A DNA stretch of 64,000 nucleotides from Nereocystis luetkeana (Eukaryota; Sar; Phaeophyceae; Laminariales; Laminariaceae): assembly GCA_031213475.1 (NCBI GenBank), contig JARUPZ010000025.1, positions 6,273,676 to 6,337,675 of the forward strand, in the 5' to 3' direction. The position numbers and the translations under genes are program-made. The first letter of the stretch is position 1. Every line of letters starts with the position of its first letter. The notes beneath the pieces are model-generated. The model saw only the letters and a program-made list of their open reading frames with translations, was not told where the DNA came from and searched no databases. Of the stretch, positions 31,700 through 42,822 are shown in pieces.

Positions 31700-32485
31700 G
31701 GAGATAGATGGTGGCCACAGGAGATGAATCAGGAAGTGAACAAACAAAATCTTAAAACTAACCCTAATGTCATATATATATATGGAAACAACTCATTGAG
31801 CGCCGAACGGTGGAAGGTGTGTGTATTGGCATCAAGGACGGTGTTCCGTATCGAAAAAGGGAGGCGTGACCAATGGTTGAAAGAGCAAGGCAAGCGACGA
31901 AAGAGGTGCCCCCCCTTCCCCCTCCCAAGCAAGGCAAAAACAAAGAAGAAACCCACTCCGTTCCGGAATAGAAGGGTATTTTAGATACCGAAGTATAATA
32001 TTTGACACACAGACGGTTATTATGGTTCGGTACATAGTGCCATTGCAAATGTGCGCCGTTACTACAGTAGTGTACATTTCACTGTGTACCCAGGAGATAG
32101 ATGGTGGCCACAGGAGATGAATCAGGAAGTGAACAAACAAAATCTTAAAACTAACCCTAATGTCATATATATATGGAAACAACTCATTGAGCGCCGAACG
32201 GTGGAAGGTGTGTGTATTAGCATCAAGGACGGTGTGCCGTATCGAAAAAGGGAGGCGTGGCCAATGGTTGAAAGAGCAAGGCAAGCGACGAAAGAGGTGC
32301 CCCCCCTTCCCCCTCCCAAGCAAGGCAAAAACAAAGAAGAAACCCACTCCGTTCCGGAATAGAAGGGTATTTTAGATACCGAAGTATAATATTTGACACA
32401 CAGACGGTTATTATGGTTCGGTACATAGTGCCATTGCAAATGTGCGCCGTTACTACAGTAGTGTACATTTCACTGTGTACTCCGT
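31700..32485 (+). repeat. Tandem duplication, 393-bp unit
   Basis: GAGATAGATGGTGGCCACAG at 31701 and 32094 starts two nearly identical units ending GTGTACATTTCACTGTGTAC. They differ by a few substitutions and a TA repeat length, so the duplication is recent. Each unit contains a family E-like block (GGAGGCGTG...CCAATGGTTG, GGTGCCCCCCCTTCCCC). Confidence 0.95.
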
Positions 32486-32502
32486 TGCGTGTCCATAGAT
32501 AC

Positions 32503-32613
32503 TATTTACGGGGAACCATAGTTAATATGACCAAATATTGTTCGAAAAAAATGGTTAAATATAGAGATTTTTATGTATACCGTAGGTCCTTTTATTTATG
32601 GCCCCCCGTAATA
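32503..32613 (-). mobile_element. Family A MITE
   Basis: TATTTACGGGGAACCATAGT to TTATGGCCCCCCGTAATA. Confidence 0.9.
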
Positions 32614-32629
32614 TAAAACCACGTACCTT

Positions 32630-33430
32630 TTTCGACCGAACCCGTTTTGTTTTTCTTTTCAAAATACGGACCAGTCTCTTCGAACCTGTGACAAGTTGTC
32701 CATCGCTATCTTAACACCACATGCCATTTTGTTTTTTTACCGAACGATTTTTCTTTTACGAAGACGGACCAGTCTCTTCTTAACCTCCCCGCCTTCCCCC
32801 CCTCCCCTTTTCCCGGCACGTTGGGTGTCCATCTCCATCAATTTATGAACATTCGCTTGACCTCTATCGCCCGAAACGACCGCTTTCATAATACGGACCA
32901 GTCTCTTCTGGATCTCCCGCCGCCCCACGCCCTGACGCCACGTACCTTTGTTTTCGCCGGAACGATTGCTCTAACGAACACGGACCAGTCTCTTCTGCAT
33001 CTCCCCTCCTCACCCCCCCCCCCCCCCCCCCCCCCCACTCCCCCAGACACCGTGTGTGCACATCGACATTTTAACACCACCTAACAACACAGAGAGTATG
33101 CAGTAACTACAGTAATATCGGGGGGTAGACAGCGTACCTAGAGTAACCTTGGGGGGTAGACAGCGAATTCGTTGCTTTCGAACCTGTAACAATTTTGTGG
33201 ACAACTCTCTACAAAACCCCACTCACCCCCCCCGCGGACAGAGCGATCGAAGTACGGTATCACTATTCAATGGTATCACACCTACTACAGCAGTAGCTCT
33301 CGCAAATACGAGGTCTGAGGAATCTTTCGATCTCACAGCTCCGTTCCTTTTTCCTTTTCCTTTTTGTTTTCTTTTTCCATAACCTCTGTCACCCTAAACG
33401 ATGAATTTCAGCGGACCCGTCTCTCCTGGA
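32630..33430 (+). repeat. Array of decayed copies of the exon 11 acceptor edge
   Basis: GGACCAGTCTCTTC(T)GGA or a close variant occurs at about 32668, 32765, 32896, 32981 and 33412. Most copies are preceded by CACGTACCTTT / CGAAACGAT words and followed by C-rich DNA. The real exon 11 start is GCGCCAG-TCTCTCCTGGACC. The copies thus carry the intron 3' end plus the first 10-25 nt of exon. Confidence 0.8.
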
Positions 33431-33484
33431 CCCCCCCCCCCCCGCCCATCCCCCGAAGGGGATAAGATTAGCAAAAAGTTTCTA

Positions 33485-33735
33485 TGTAATATATGGAAAC
33501 AACGTCATGAGCGCCCAATTGTTGGGGGTGTCTCTATTAGGAGTAGGAACGGTGCTCCGTCTCGAAAGGGATGCGTGGTCAATGGTCAAATGACTAAGGC
33601 AAGCAACAAATGAGTACGCCCCCCCCCCCCCCCCCTCGCCCCCCCCCCATCCCCCCCCCCACTCGCCCCCCTCCCTCCACCCCCCTACCCTCCCCCTCCC
33701 CCCCTCCCTCCCTCCCCCCCCCCCCTCCCCAACAC
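33485..33735 (+). repeat. Family E repeat ending in long poly-C
   Basis: ATATGGAAACAACGTCATGA ... CGTCTCGAAAGGGATGCGTG ... AATGAGTACGCCCC, then about 110 bp of C runs and CCCT words. Confidence 0.8.
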
Positions 33736-33814
33736 GTTGTGAGCCCACCAATATTTTAACCACCACATACCTGGTACGCTTGTCGACCCGAAACGATTGT
33801 TTTCATCGCGCCAG

Positions 33815-33970
33815 TCTCTCCTGGACCTTCCCCACCCGGTGATAGCCGTACTGGCGGGCGCGGAGACCGGGGTCGAGCTGTCGGACAGGCTATCTGCTCG
33901 CATGGGCAACAGGAACAACGGGGAGGACCTCACCCTGGCCCGGAGAAACAAGTACCTCATGGGGGAGCAG
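33815..33970 (+). CDS. ATP-grasp gene exon 11, module 2
   Basis: The acceptor is ...CGCGCCAG (33814) and the donor GTGCCG. Fifty-two codons, phase 0 both ends: SLLDLPHPVIAVLAGAETGV ... RRNKYLMGEQ. It covers what module 1 splits between exon 1 and exon 2; the intron found at PG^AETG in module 1 is absent here. Decayed copies of its 5' edge lie upstream and a family B element starts 30 bp after the donor. Confidence 0.92.
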
Positions 33971-34000
33971 GTGCCGTCCAATCTCGCCTCCGGGGAGGCG

Positions 34001-34249
34001 TTCTGCGACAAATAGAGCTTCACCCTGATGTTTCCGACGCTCCTCACTTGAGGAGCTCCATACCTCACCCCAAAACTCACTTCGGCAAAAATCAAGCTGC
34101 ATCCCGGATGAATAGTCCCATGGCCCAAGTAAACAAAACGGTTATTTTTTTCGGTACTAGACTGGCAGTCCGACGATTCTGGGTTAAGGAACCCCGTCAC
34201 TCAGAAAACGTTTTAGCGGAAATGTCCTATTAATACCTTTGTCGTAGAA
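34001..34249 (+). mobile_element. Family B MITE
   Basis: TTCTGCGACAAATAGAGCTT at the left and CCTTTGTCGTAGAAC at the right, with the CTCCTCACTTGAGGAGCTCC palindrome inside. It begins 30 bp beyond the exon 11 donor. Confidence 0.88.
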
Positions 34250-35169
34250 CGCGCGGTGCCACAGTCTGTGCTTTGTCTCGTATGCAGTGGTTTGTATACG
34301 TGCATACTCGTTGCCTTTTTTTGTTTTTTGATGCGGCACTGATCGTTTCGTGTCGTGGCAGGCGTTTTCGCAGCGGCGCTGGGCTTTGTTTTATGGGACC
34401 CTACCGCTGTATATTTTTTGCTTTTGTGCGGTTGGGTTTTTGACATACCCGGTATCATTACTAGTGGTATTTTCAGCATGTATGATACCAGGTGCTATCA
34501 GTAGTTTTATTTTTGTGTCCGATGGTATTTTTGCGGTACCGCAGTGTCTAACACTTTATTTAGTGCCTTGGTCCAGGCTCGGATGGTCGTGCGAACGCGG
34601 GTGGCGGCCGTACACAAATCTTCTTTTGGAAGCGTTGAAAATGCACATCTACGCCCCTTTCGATTTTTTCGGGGTACCGAATTGATTGAAAAGGTATGAA
34701 GACATGCAGTTGGGGTGTTCGGCTACAGTGCCCAATGCTCTGCACAACGTTTCCCCCCCCCCGGTCTATCCCCACATTGTGCAGGGGGAGGGCAGAGGGG
34801 GGTGGGTGGGGAGTTCCGGTCCCGTGTCCTCGCGTTTCCCATACTTAGTAACCCGTAGGTATGCTACTCGTAGCGTGATACCTTACTACGTACCACTCTG
34901 TTACGAGATATTAGGACCATTTCTACATTACCATTGAGTGCGAACGGCCTTAACATTTCTGTCCAGAGTGATACCCGGTATGTACCAATCTGGACAGGAA
35001 TATTACGGCCTATTGTATTTGATGTAGATGTATGAACATTTATTATTTTTTCGGACAGCGCCCCCCCTCGGACACACGCCACGCTTGTCATGAATCCAAG
35101 GCACTTTATATGTCAATGTTGAAGTATTAACGTTTGATATATATCCAGGGATAACCCCCCCCCCCCCCC

Positions 35170-35700
35170 CCCATATTATGTATAGGTTGGGTTGGCGTCA
35201 GTTGGCGACGACACTGTATTTCATGCCGCTCACTACGTGAGCTCGACAACCAGGGTACCGTTTTTTTTTCTTGTTTGGCGGTCGCCTACAGCTGGTCGTC
35301 GAAAGATATCATTTGTGTGACGTAAAAAACCTTTACTCCGCACAAGGGAATTGATCGTATTCATCGTAAGGCACCCAAGAGGCACTTACATAGTACTGCC
35401 TTTGCTGTCTCTGGAAGTGGCTACACCGAAATTAAACTATATCATTGAAGCTGACATCCATGCGCAAGTCCGCCTCACAAGCGGTTCTTGGTAGGATGCA
35501 GCTCACCCTTCATGCGACTCACCGGACACCTCACGCTGCTTAGCGCTTGTTGCAAGCAATAAATGTTTGCCTGGTCTATGAAAACCGACGTGCTCCGTCC
35601 CGGCATTGCAGGAATGCGAGGGTCTATGGTCGTACGGCTACGGCCATGCATGAGATCGAGTACATCTCTCCTATCGAGTACATCCCGACCCCCCCCCCCC
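35170..35700 (+). repeat. Family D repeat, near full length
   Basis: TATAGGTTGGGTTGGCGTC to GATCGAGTACATCCCGACC plus poly-C; collinear with 28300-28890. A G/C run also precedes it at about 35156-35172. Confidence 0.85.
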
Positions 35701-36298
35701 CCCCCCGCCTCTCCGACTCTCTCCGATTTTCTCCGACTCACCACCACCACCCCCCACCCCCCCCACCCGGTACGTACCAATCGGACGGAGATATTAGGAC
35801 TTATTTTATTTGACGTTGATGTACAACTGGTTCTTACTTTTTCGGACAACACACCCCCTCGATACGTACAACGCTTGACACGAATATAAGCCACTACTTC
35901 TTGCTAATGTCGTAGTATAAACGTTTCTTACATACTCGGACGATTTTCTACGACAGCGGAGAGGGCGAGCAGACTCTCAAGACACGGACGGGCCTGCTGC
36001 TATGGAGAACGATCTAGCTCAAGGAGGCGTGTCTTCTCTTCTATACGTTAACATAGATTTGGAGAACTATCTAGTTCGAGGAGGCGTGTTTTCTCTTCTA
36101 TACGTTAACATGGATATTAAAGAGGGTCTTAAGTGTCTGTTCCGAGTGGTGTACACCCAGTACCACTACCGTACAGCAATACGTACGCTGGTCCTTTTTG
36201 TATTATTACCATGACACCAGCCGTCGGTGTATTTGCTCCTGGAGTGTATTATTGCAATAAAGAAATACTATCACACGTAATGCCAGGCACTACTTGCT

Positions 36299-36421
36299 TG
36301 TTTTCATCAGAATTCGGAGCCGCACGGTCCGCGCGCCGCAAGACATTCGTCGGCGAGCGAAAAGAAACGCTCGACGGGATCGGAGCGAATCTGAACGATT
36401 GGAATGCGGTTGTGAACCCAA
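36299..36421 (+). pseudogene. Decayed partial copy of exon 12 with its acceptor
   Basis: TTTTCATCAG then CGGAGCCGCACGGTCCGCGC, GACATTCGTCGGCGAGCGA and GAACGATTGGAATGCGGTTG mirror exon 12 (TTTTCATCTATCAG, CGGAGCTGCGGGGTCCGCGC, GACGATTGGAACCCCCC). The copy covers about the first 90 nt of the exon, has indels, and ends before the ATP-binding lysine. Confidence 0.85.
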
Positions 36422-36636
36422 AAATGCTTTCCATGATTTGTATTTTCGTCGTCTATTGCGCCGTTCCGAAACATACCGTACGATTTTTTTCGCGTCAAAT
36501 ACCTTTTCTTTCTAGGAATCTTCTTTTGCGCTTATCTGCATCCAAAATAACTTTTCAAAATAACTTTCCTCGCAATGCTTACGCCCGGGATGTGTCTCTT
36601 CTAACAAGAAACCTCCACATGCTTTTCATCTATCAG

Positions 36637-36837
36637 GTCCGGAGCTGCGGGGTCCGCGCCGCGAGGCAATCTTTGGCGAGCAACCTCGACGGGGTCCGAG
36701 CGTTTCTGGACGATTGGAACCCCCCTTCACCTTGGAAGGCGATCGTCAAACCGCTGGATAGCGCCGGTTCGGACGACGTGTTCCTCGTCGAGAGCAGAGA
36801 GGAAGCGGAGGAGTGCTTCAAGGTCATCGACGGGAAG
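36637..36837 (+). CDS. ATP-grasp gene exon 12: ATP-binding lysine and glycine loop, module 2
   Basis: The acceptor is ...CTATCAG (36636) and the donor GTTAGG. Sixty-seven codons, phase 0 both ends: VRSCGVRAARQSLASNLDGV ... FLDDWNPPSPW ... IVKPLDSAGSDDVFLVESRE ... VIDGK. The K of VVKP/IVKP and the SAGSDDV loop match module 1, so both modules keep the phosphate-binding elements. An upstream decayed copy lies about 200 bp before the acceptor. Confidence 0.95.
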
Positions 36838-36854
36838 GTTAGGCACTTGTTTTA

Positions 36855-36907
36855 ATTTTTGTTTGTTTGTTTGTTTGTTTGTTTGTTTGTTTGTTTGTTT
36901 GTTTGTT
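36855..36907 (+). repeat. (TTTG)n microsatellite
   Basis: About 13 TTTG units followed by a T run, right after the exon 12 donor. Confidence 0.97.
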
Positions 36908-37254
36908 TTTTTTTTTTTTTTTTTCTTTCAATTTACAAAGTGATTCATTTTGTTTATTTTCCGAATTTCACCCGAGGCCATCGCTCAAACTCGCGGCTCG
37001 CGTATGGTAAAAATTTTCTATAGCTCATGTTGCTACTTTTTGTTTTTCGATAATTCCTTCGATCTCACAGCTGAGTTTGTGTTTGTTTCCCTTTCCCCCC
37101 CCCCCTCAAAAACAAGAAACTTGAAAAGCCAAACACAAGACAAGACGTACCCCCCCCTCCTGCCCCTTGTTTTGTCGTCACCCTCCCCCCCATCACCCTT
37201 CTCATGCTATTCTTGTAACCGTGGACTCTCTTCCAGTCCCTCAAAAGTAAAGGC

Positions 37255-37500
37255 CTAATCGGGTAAAACTCAACGTACTCCGTGCCCGCATTGTAGGGAT
37301 GCTAGGGTCTGTGGTGTACGACTACGGCCATGCGTGCTACTGAATACACCCCCCCCCCTGCTGCCACTCACTGATTCTCTCTCTCCCCCCTCCCCCCTCC
37401 TGCTCCGTCTCGAAAGGGATGCGTGGTCAATGGTCAAATAACTAAGGCAAGCAAACAAATGAGTACGCCCCCCCCAACCCCCGCCCCCCCCCCCCCCCGG
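37255..37500 (+). repeat. Family D fragment followed by family E fragment, each with poly-C
   Basis: CGTACTCCGTGCCCGCATTG ... TACTGAATACACCCCC, then CGTCTCGAAAGGGATGCGTG ... AATGAGTACGCCCC. The last C run ends 17 bp before the exon 13 acceptor. Confidence 0.8.
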
Positions 37501-37516
37501 GTCCTCAATACAATAG

Positions 37517-37708
37517 GTTAACGGCCTAGGAGGCGTAAACGAAGGGGCCCTGGTGATGGAGTACCTAGACGGGGCCGAGTACGTGGTGGACAGCGTCAGC
37601 AGGGATGGCGAGCACCGCATCTGCGCTATCTGGGAGTACGACAAGCGTAACGCGAACGGGACCAACTTTGTCTACTTCGGCATGGAGCTCAGACCCGCCA
37701 TTTCTAAG
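37517..37708 (+). CDS. ATP-grasp gene exon 13: adenine-binding strand, module 2
   Basis: The acceptor is ...TACAATAG (37516) and the donor GTCTGT. Sixty-four codons, phase 0 both ends: VNGLGGVNEGALVMEYLDGA, EYVVDSVSRDG, IWEYDKRNANG, TNFVYFGMELRPAISK. It spans module 1 exon 4 and the first half of exon 5 without the intron found there, and instead ends at SK^VEQ. The AISK ending replaces the longer SARGEREKE of module 1. Confidence 0.93.
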
Positions 37709-38099
37709 GTCTGTCGTCGTCGAGAGGGTTCGATTCGAGTGTCACACTCGCACCCTCAGAACGGCCCGTCGAGTACACAAAGAGCCGTCGTGACACGAGC
37801 TCGATCAGGACACTGTCGTTGATGAGAGGACTATTTATTTACCGAGTTTCCGTAGGATCTCCAGGAGTCGCGCTGCTCGGTTTTTTATTTGGGGGGGGGG
37901 GGGCTAGGAAGCACTTCCTTGGTGGGATGAACGCGCGGGTGTCGACCCAACCTCGAACCAAAACCCCTGTGCCTGAACTCAAACCGATCCCAAAAATATG
38001 GCAAGAAAAAATGCGGCTGCGGCCGCTCAAGGAATGTATATGTACACATAAATAGTTATTATGCCTAACCTGCCGACCACGATATATACGTCAAAACTA

Positions 38100-38500
38100 T
38101 TTGGCATCTACGTAGATCACCTGCGACAAGGTGGTTCGGTGTTCTCGATGCCTACGCAACACACGCTAAGATTATCTGAAGCACGGCGGAGTGGACGGCG
38201 AGCTACCCAACATTGCACCGGGGTCTTCCGAAGGAGGAACGGCAGCGTGTACTCCTACAGCGCGGTCAGAGCAACGAACATCTACCGGTGCTCGTACGCG
38301 GTGGCCTCGAGGACCCACCCTGCCCCTTTGCCACGACGCGCTCGATCCTCATGCCTCGCGAAACGCCAACGGTATGGACAGAGTGCACTTTGCCGCATCG
38401 CACTTTCTATGTCGACGAGAGAAATACCCCTTTCTCAGTTGCTGTGCTGGTCCATGAATCTGCTTACGTAGCGGAACCCCCCAAGCGCGGGTGGTGATAT
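38100..38500 (+). other. GC-balanced stretch without a clear gene
   Basis: All three plus frames stay open for 60-130 codons between about 38190 and 38497. None resembles a family I know, and no splice-consistent continuation of the ATP-grasp gene is visible. It may be an old transposon fragment. Confidence 0.35.
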
Positions 38501-38517
38501 GGACCTGGACCTTCCGT

Positions 38518-38590
38518 GGTTGTGTTGGTGTCGGTGTTGGTGTTGGTGTTGGTGTCGGTGTTGGTGTTGGGGGTGGTGTTGGTTTTAAAA
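38518..38590 (+). repeat. (GGTGTT)n-type repeat
   Basis: GTTGGTGTTGGTGTCGGTGT words over about 70 bp. Confidence 0.9.
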
Positions 38591-39289
38591 GCGGCAGGGG
38601 GTGGTGGTGGATGGGAGTCGGGATGGGGATGGTGGCGATGATGTTTTCGGCCGTGGTTCTGATTGTGATCTACTGCTGTGCTCCCGATCATGCATGATGT
38701 TCGCACTGTACTGTAGGACATGGCCCATACATCTGCATGATCTGCAGCAGAGCACGCGTGCGGCCTGACTTGGATCTGTATCGATGTGCAGATCTTGAAC
38801 GGTAGTGTCGCGCAACGTCGGGTAAGGGACTGACCGGATGATCTAGGGTTATGATGCACATCAGTCCACGATCTATCCGAAGCTGCGAAAGCTTTGCTGA
38901 AATCCAACGTAACAGCAGACCACGTGCCACTTTTGTTTCAAACAGTTGGTCGAAACACCCGATTTTTCGCAAAAACATCCACCAACCGAAACAGTCGACA
39001 TTTTTTTTTTCCGAATCTGCAACTATTCCGAAGGACATTAAACCTACTAAACAGAGCAAATAGGTTCACGCTTACGACAGATATCACCATCTATCTGCCC
39101 ACCGTAGATCGTCTGGTTCCTCACCTGCTGTCGCGACGTGGTGTGCAGGGTCTGTGTAGTACAAATCAAACTTAGGAACCGTGTTATTTGTAGATCAGGC
39201 AGGTTATACGGTTCCCACCCGGCAACACCAGCCAGATCGTACAGATCAGGAGTGTGTCTTCCCGAAAACATTTGAATCACGAAGCGGGA

Positions 39290-39520
39290 ATTATCTATCT
39301 GATCTGTCTGATATGTCTGCTCTGTCTAATCTGTCTGATCTGTCTGATATGTCTGCTCTGTCTGCTCTGTCTGATCTATCTGATCTATCTGATCTATCGA
39401 ATCTGTATGATCTATATGATCTATATGATCTATCTGACCTATCTGATCTCTATATGATCAATCTGATCTATCTCATCAATCTGACCATTCTGACCAATCT
39501 GATCCATCTGATCTATCCGA
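39290..39520 (+). repeat. (GATCTGTCT)-type minisatellite
   Basis: GATCTGTCTGATATGTCTGC and derived GATCTATCT / GATCTATAT words with a 9-10 bp rhythm; the unit drifts from CTGT to CTAT to CAAT along the array. Confidence 0.9.
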
Positions 39521-39687
39521 CCTGCCGAAACATTGCTTGAAACTCTTACCAGGCACGTAATAACAACTAACGGCTACTCTCTGTAACTCACCAGCTTGCC
39601 CCCACTCCTGTTGTGTTCTGTGGGCTTGTGTTCGTGCTGTTTTTTTTTCGCTGGTGTTGTTATTGTTGTTGGTCTTTTATCCCCCAG

Positions 39688-39766
39688 GTGGAGCAAGAGA
39701 TCGCTGAGTACGCGCGAAACGTCCTCACGGCAATGGATATCGAGAACGGACCGGGGTCACATGGAG
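39688..39766 (+). CDS. ATP-grasp gene exon 14, module 2 (VEQEIAEYARNV...)
   Basis: The acceptor is ...CCCCCAG (39687) and the donor GTATGC. The frame reads VEQEIAEYARNVLTAMDIEN then GPGSHG, with one base left over (phase 1). It aligns to EKEIVDYALQVLDAMGVVHGPGHMEV of module 1 exons 5-6. An intron inside the GP-x-H-x-E motif is not present in module 1, so the exon end is less certain than the rest. The next exon (…GPCLVEV equivalent) is not found before or after the N gap. Confidence 0.78.
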
Positions 39767-40165
39767 GTATGCACGTCGTTGAAGGGGGAGTGGTCAACGG
39801 ACATACCATGGGAATGCTACCGTTGGCGCCCAAAACGGTTACGTTGCGAAGCGTCTGCAACATCGTCGTACACACTTGGGGGTCTACGTTTGCCTGTAAA
39901 ATGCTGTAAAAGCCTAAGACAACGGGCTACTGCAGGTTTCAATGTTTTGTTTCGATCGCTGGGGGGGCGGTTTTTGTTTCTGCTCAACATTTTCTGATCG
40001 GTGGAGGCCCTCACGCGACGGGCAACGCCCGGGTGGTATATGATATCATGCACATCTCGACAGTTGTAAAAATACCGTTGTAAAAATACCACGGTGATGA
40101 GTTGGATGTATTCCGACGATCTTGGAGGCTAAGGAGCCTGCCCATGCGGTCAGCACGTATTGGCG

Positions 40166-40265
40166 NNNNNNNNNNNNNNNNNNNNNNNNNNNNNNNNNNN
40201 NNNNNNNNNNNNNNNNNNNNNNNNNNNNNNNNNNNNNNNNNNNNNNNNNNNNNNNNNNNNNNNNN
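40166..40265. other. Assembly gap (100 N)
   Basis: Exactly 100 N, the conventional mark for a gap of unknown size. It lies 400 bp after exon 14 and may hide the remaining exons of module 2. Confidence 0.98.
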
Positions 40266-40619
40266 TGTACACGCGCGGGCCGCGCCGTCGTCTAGCCGAC
40301 AGGTTCGCTCTTATCAAATGCCCACGATGGTTAGTGTTGGTGGCGCGCGGGGGGGGGGGGGGGGGGGGGGCGGGGTCGGGGGGAAGAATATTTTCCCGAT
40401 TTTGTCAGTTGTGGTTGAATCTTCTGATCTGCTGATTGGCCTGACACGTTCGGCATCAGTTGCACCCTACGAACACCCTCATTTAAACTTGTGTTTGCCT
40501 TTTATGGGTAGGGTACGACAAAAAGGAGAGGTTGGTGGTCGGGACTTTGGTATTCCGACTGCCGTGAGTAACGGCTATGTCGTTGGGAAACGAGGTAACG
40601 TCTTTCACAGGCTGTTACG

Positions 40620-40745
40620 TGGGACTGGGGTGCTCATGTCACGCATGGCTGCAGTCGTACGGCCGTGGACCGTAGACCCTCGCATACCTACAACGTCGGG
40701 ACGGAGCACGTCGGACTTTAAGGGGCTGGGGTCCGGTTGGTATGC
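40620..40745 (-). repeat. Family D repeat, right-end fragment
   Basis: GTGCTCATGTCACGCATGGC ... CCGTAGACCCTCGCATACCT ... CGGGACGGAGCACGTCGG, reverse orientation. Confidence 0.7.
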
Positions 40746-42685
40746 ATGAAATGGGTCAGGAAAGGTGTGTTGTGGTGAAGACGGGGTTAGGGTCATCTTC
40801 AGCCGTCGCATATATATCTCCATTCACGTGACAGATGTGTCGCGATCCACGACATCCCCAACAACTGCGGTTCGTGAGCGAGTTTTGCCACGAGACTCGC
40901 CGTGACATCCACGTTCCTTTCGCAGTTTTTCCAAAGGTTACAAATCGAAACCTCGTTGTCACGATATCGTGACGAAGTATTGCCGTTCGCAACTACTGCT
41001 TCGGTTCGTGATTTGGTTCGTCGGCTGATAAACGGTACCCTTAGGCATGTGGATCAAGGGGCGGTCAGGAGGGGGGGGAGGGTAATATCTGGCTGGTACA
41101 CGCGATAAGGGAAGGGGTGTGCGCTCATGTTCTTGCATGACCGTGAGGTGGCGGGGGGGGGGGGTGAGGGGGTTGTATGTTTTCGCTTTACAGCCTCAAG
41201 CACGAGGCTGTCGACAAGTGAAATGTGTGTGTGTGTGGGGGGTATTTTTTGCACCGATTTTGGAACCATCTGAAAGACGTGGTAACGGCGTCCGGATACC
41301 GGAGGCGCCCTTGAAAACCTGATCATTTCCGGCTGGGGTCACTCGCAAGGGGCGAGGGGCTGGCGATGACTAAGGCTTGGAGCGCAGCTCGGAAACACCC
41401 GCGTGGTTCACGCACTGTCGACAAGACACCAAGCGTCCCTCGACAGGTCCCCTCTTACCTCGTCAAGCGAGGTGGATGGGGTTTGCTTGGCTCGCCCGGC
41501 CCGGCACAAGGCCACTCCAGTCGGTGAACATCGGCCCACATGTAACATGCCAGGTACCTGGTAAGGGGTAAGGGATACTACTGCAGGAGTACCAGAGGCA
41601 AGAAATGCTCAAGGCAACCGAAGCGAACATCTAGGCCTTTTAGGGGCATGCCCTGATTGAACGATCAACGCGTTGGCAATCGCATATGGGTTGATATACT
41701 CTTTGTGGCGGGTACGCTGTGGTTCATGGTGGCCGGGTTAATGCGGGTGGCGGGGGAAGGGGAGAGTGGACGGGCGCGGGTCCTCGCGCAGTGCTTTCTC
41801 GGACACTTGTAGTAGTGTCCAAAAGAGGTTTGTCTTCTGGGTTGGTTGATTGATCGGTTGATTGGTCGGTTGACTGATTGGTTGATTAGTTTACGGAATG
41901 CGTGAATGAGCGATTGATTGATGGGCATTGCTTTCGTTATTTACTGACCACCGAACGGATTGCTGAGTGATTTTCTGATCGGTTGATTTATCACCATGGT
42001 AAACCCCGGTAGGTTGATTGGCGCCGTCATCCCGAAGTTGGTTCCTCCGTTGCCGTTCTTCTCCATTCACCGTTCTTGCACACCTTCCGGCGAGACGGAT
42101 GGATGCACGCAGCAGTACACAATGCAATACTGCAGAGTACCTCACACACTATTCGACCTATGGCTCGCGTGGCTTTCTCAAGAGAAGGTGGAGGCAATGT
42201 ACCGGGAAGTCGGGTTCCTTGGCGGGTGAGAACAGGGGACCCCTCCCTGTCTGACGTGTGCCTGTTTCCGTAGGACGATCGCGCTCAACTGGCGACAAAA
42301 GAGATGGGTGTACTTCGTCTTCGCAATCACGTGCGGCGCGGTGATGGATGTGATCTAAACCTCGACCAAACGTTTGAGTGCGGGCGGAGGGGTTTGCCGT
42401 CGTTATCACGCGGCGTTATTGTCGCGGCCGAAAGCGTGCTACGACCGGCCAGGCACGAGACGGACGTGAGGATAGATGTGCCTGGCAGGTATTGCAGCAG
42501 TTGCAGCTTGGCCTTGTTGAAGTCTTGCACCCACCGCGGTTGAAAACCAACCACTTGGAATTAGTGTGGGATACGTTTAGCGGTGGCAATCGTGCCGAGC
42601 ATGAACCCAATTCGGGTGGAGAGCGCCTGGAGCTCGCGGTATACACATCCGGTAGCAACATGCGGTGAACGTGGGTGCGTGAAAG

Positions 42686-42822
42686 AGCGAGGGAGATAGA
42701 GAGAGAGATGGAGAGAGAGGGAGCGAGAGAGTGGGGGGAGAGAGAGAGAGAAAGAGAGAGATAAAGAGAGAGAGAGAGAGGAAGGGAGAGAGAGGGAGAG
42801 ACAGAGAGGGAGAGGGAGGGAT
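42686..42822 (+). repeat. (AG)n / GAGGGAGA purine tract
   Basis: Almost pure purine for 130 bp (AGAGAGAG with GGGAGAG interruptions). Confidence 0.95.

Noticed and set aside
37720..37765. tRNA-like GGTTCGATTC box
   Set aside because: No acceptor, D or anticodon stem can be formed around it.
42170..42235. Possible exon WLSQEKVEAMYREVGFLGG before a GTGAG donor
   Set aside because: Protein-like, but no acceptor, no match to the missing ATP-grasp exons and no partner exon.
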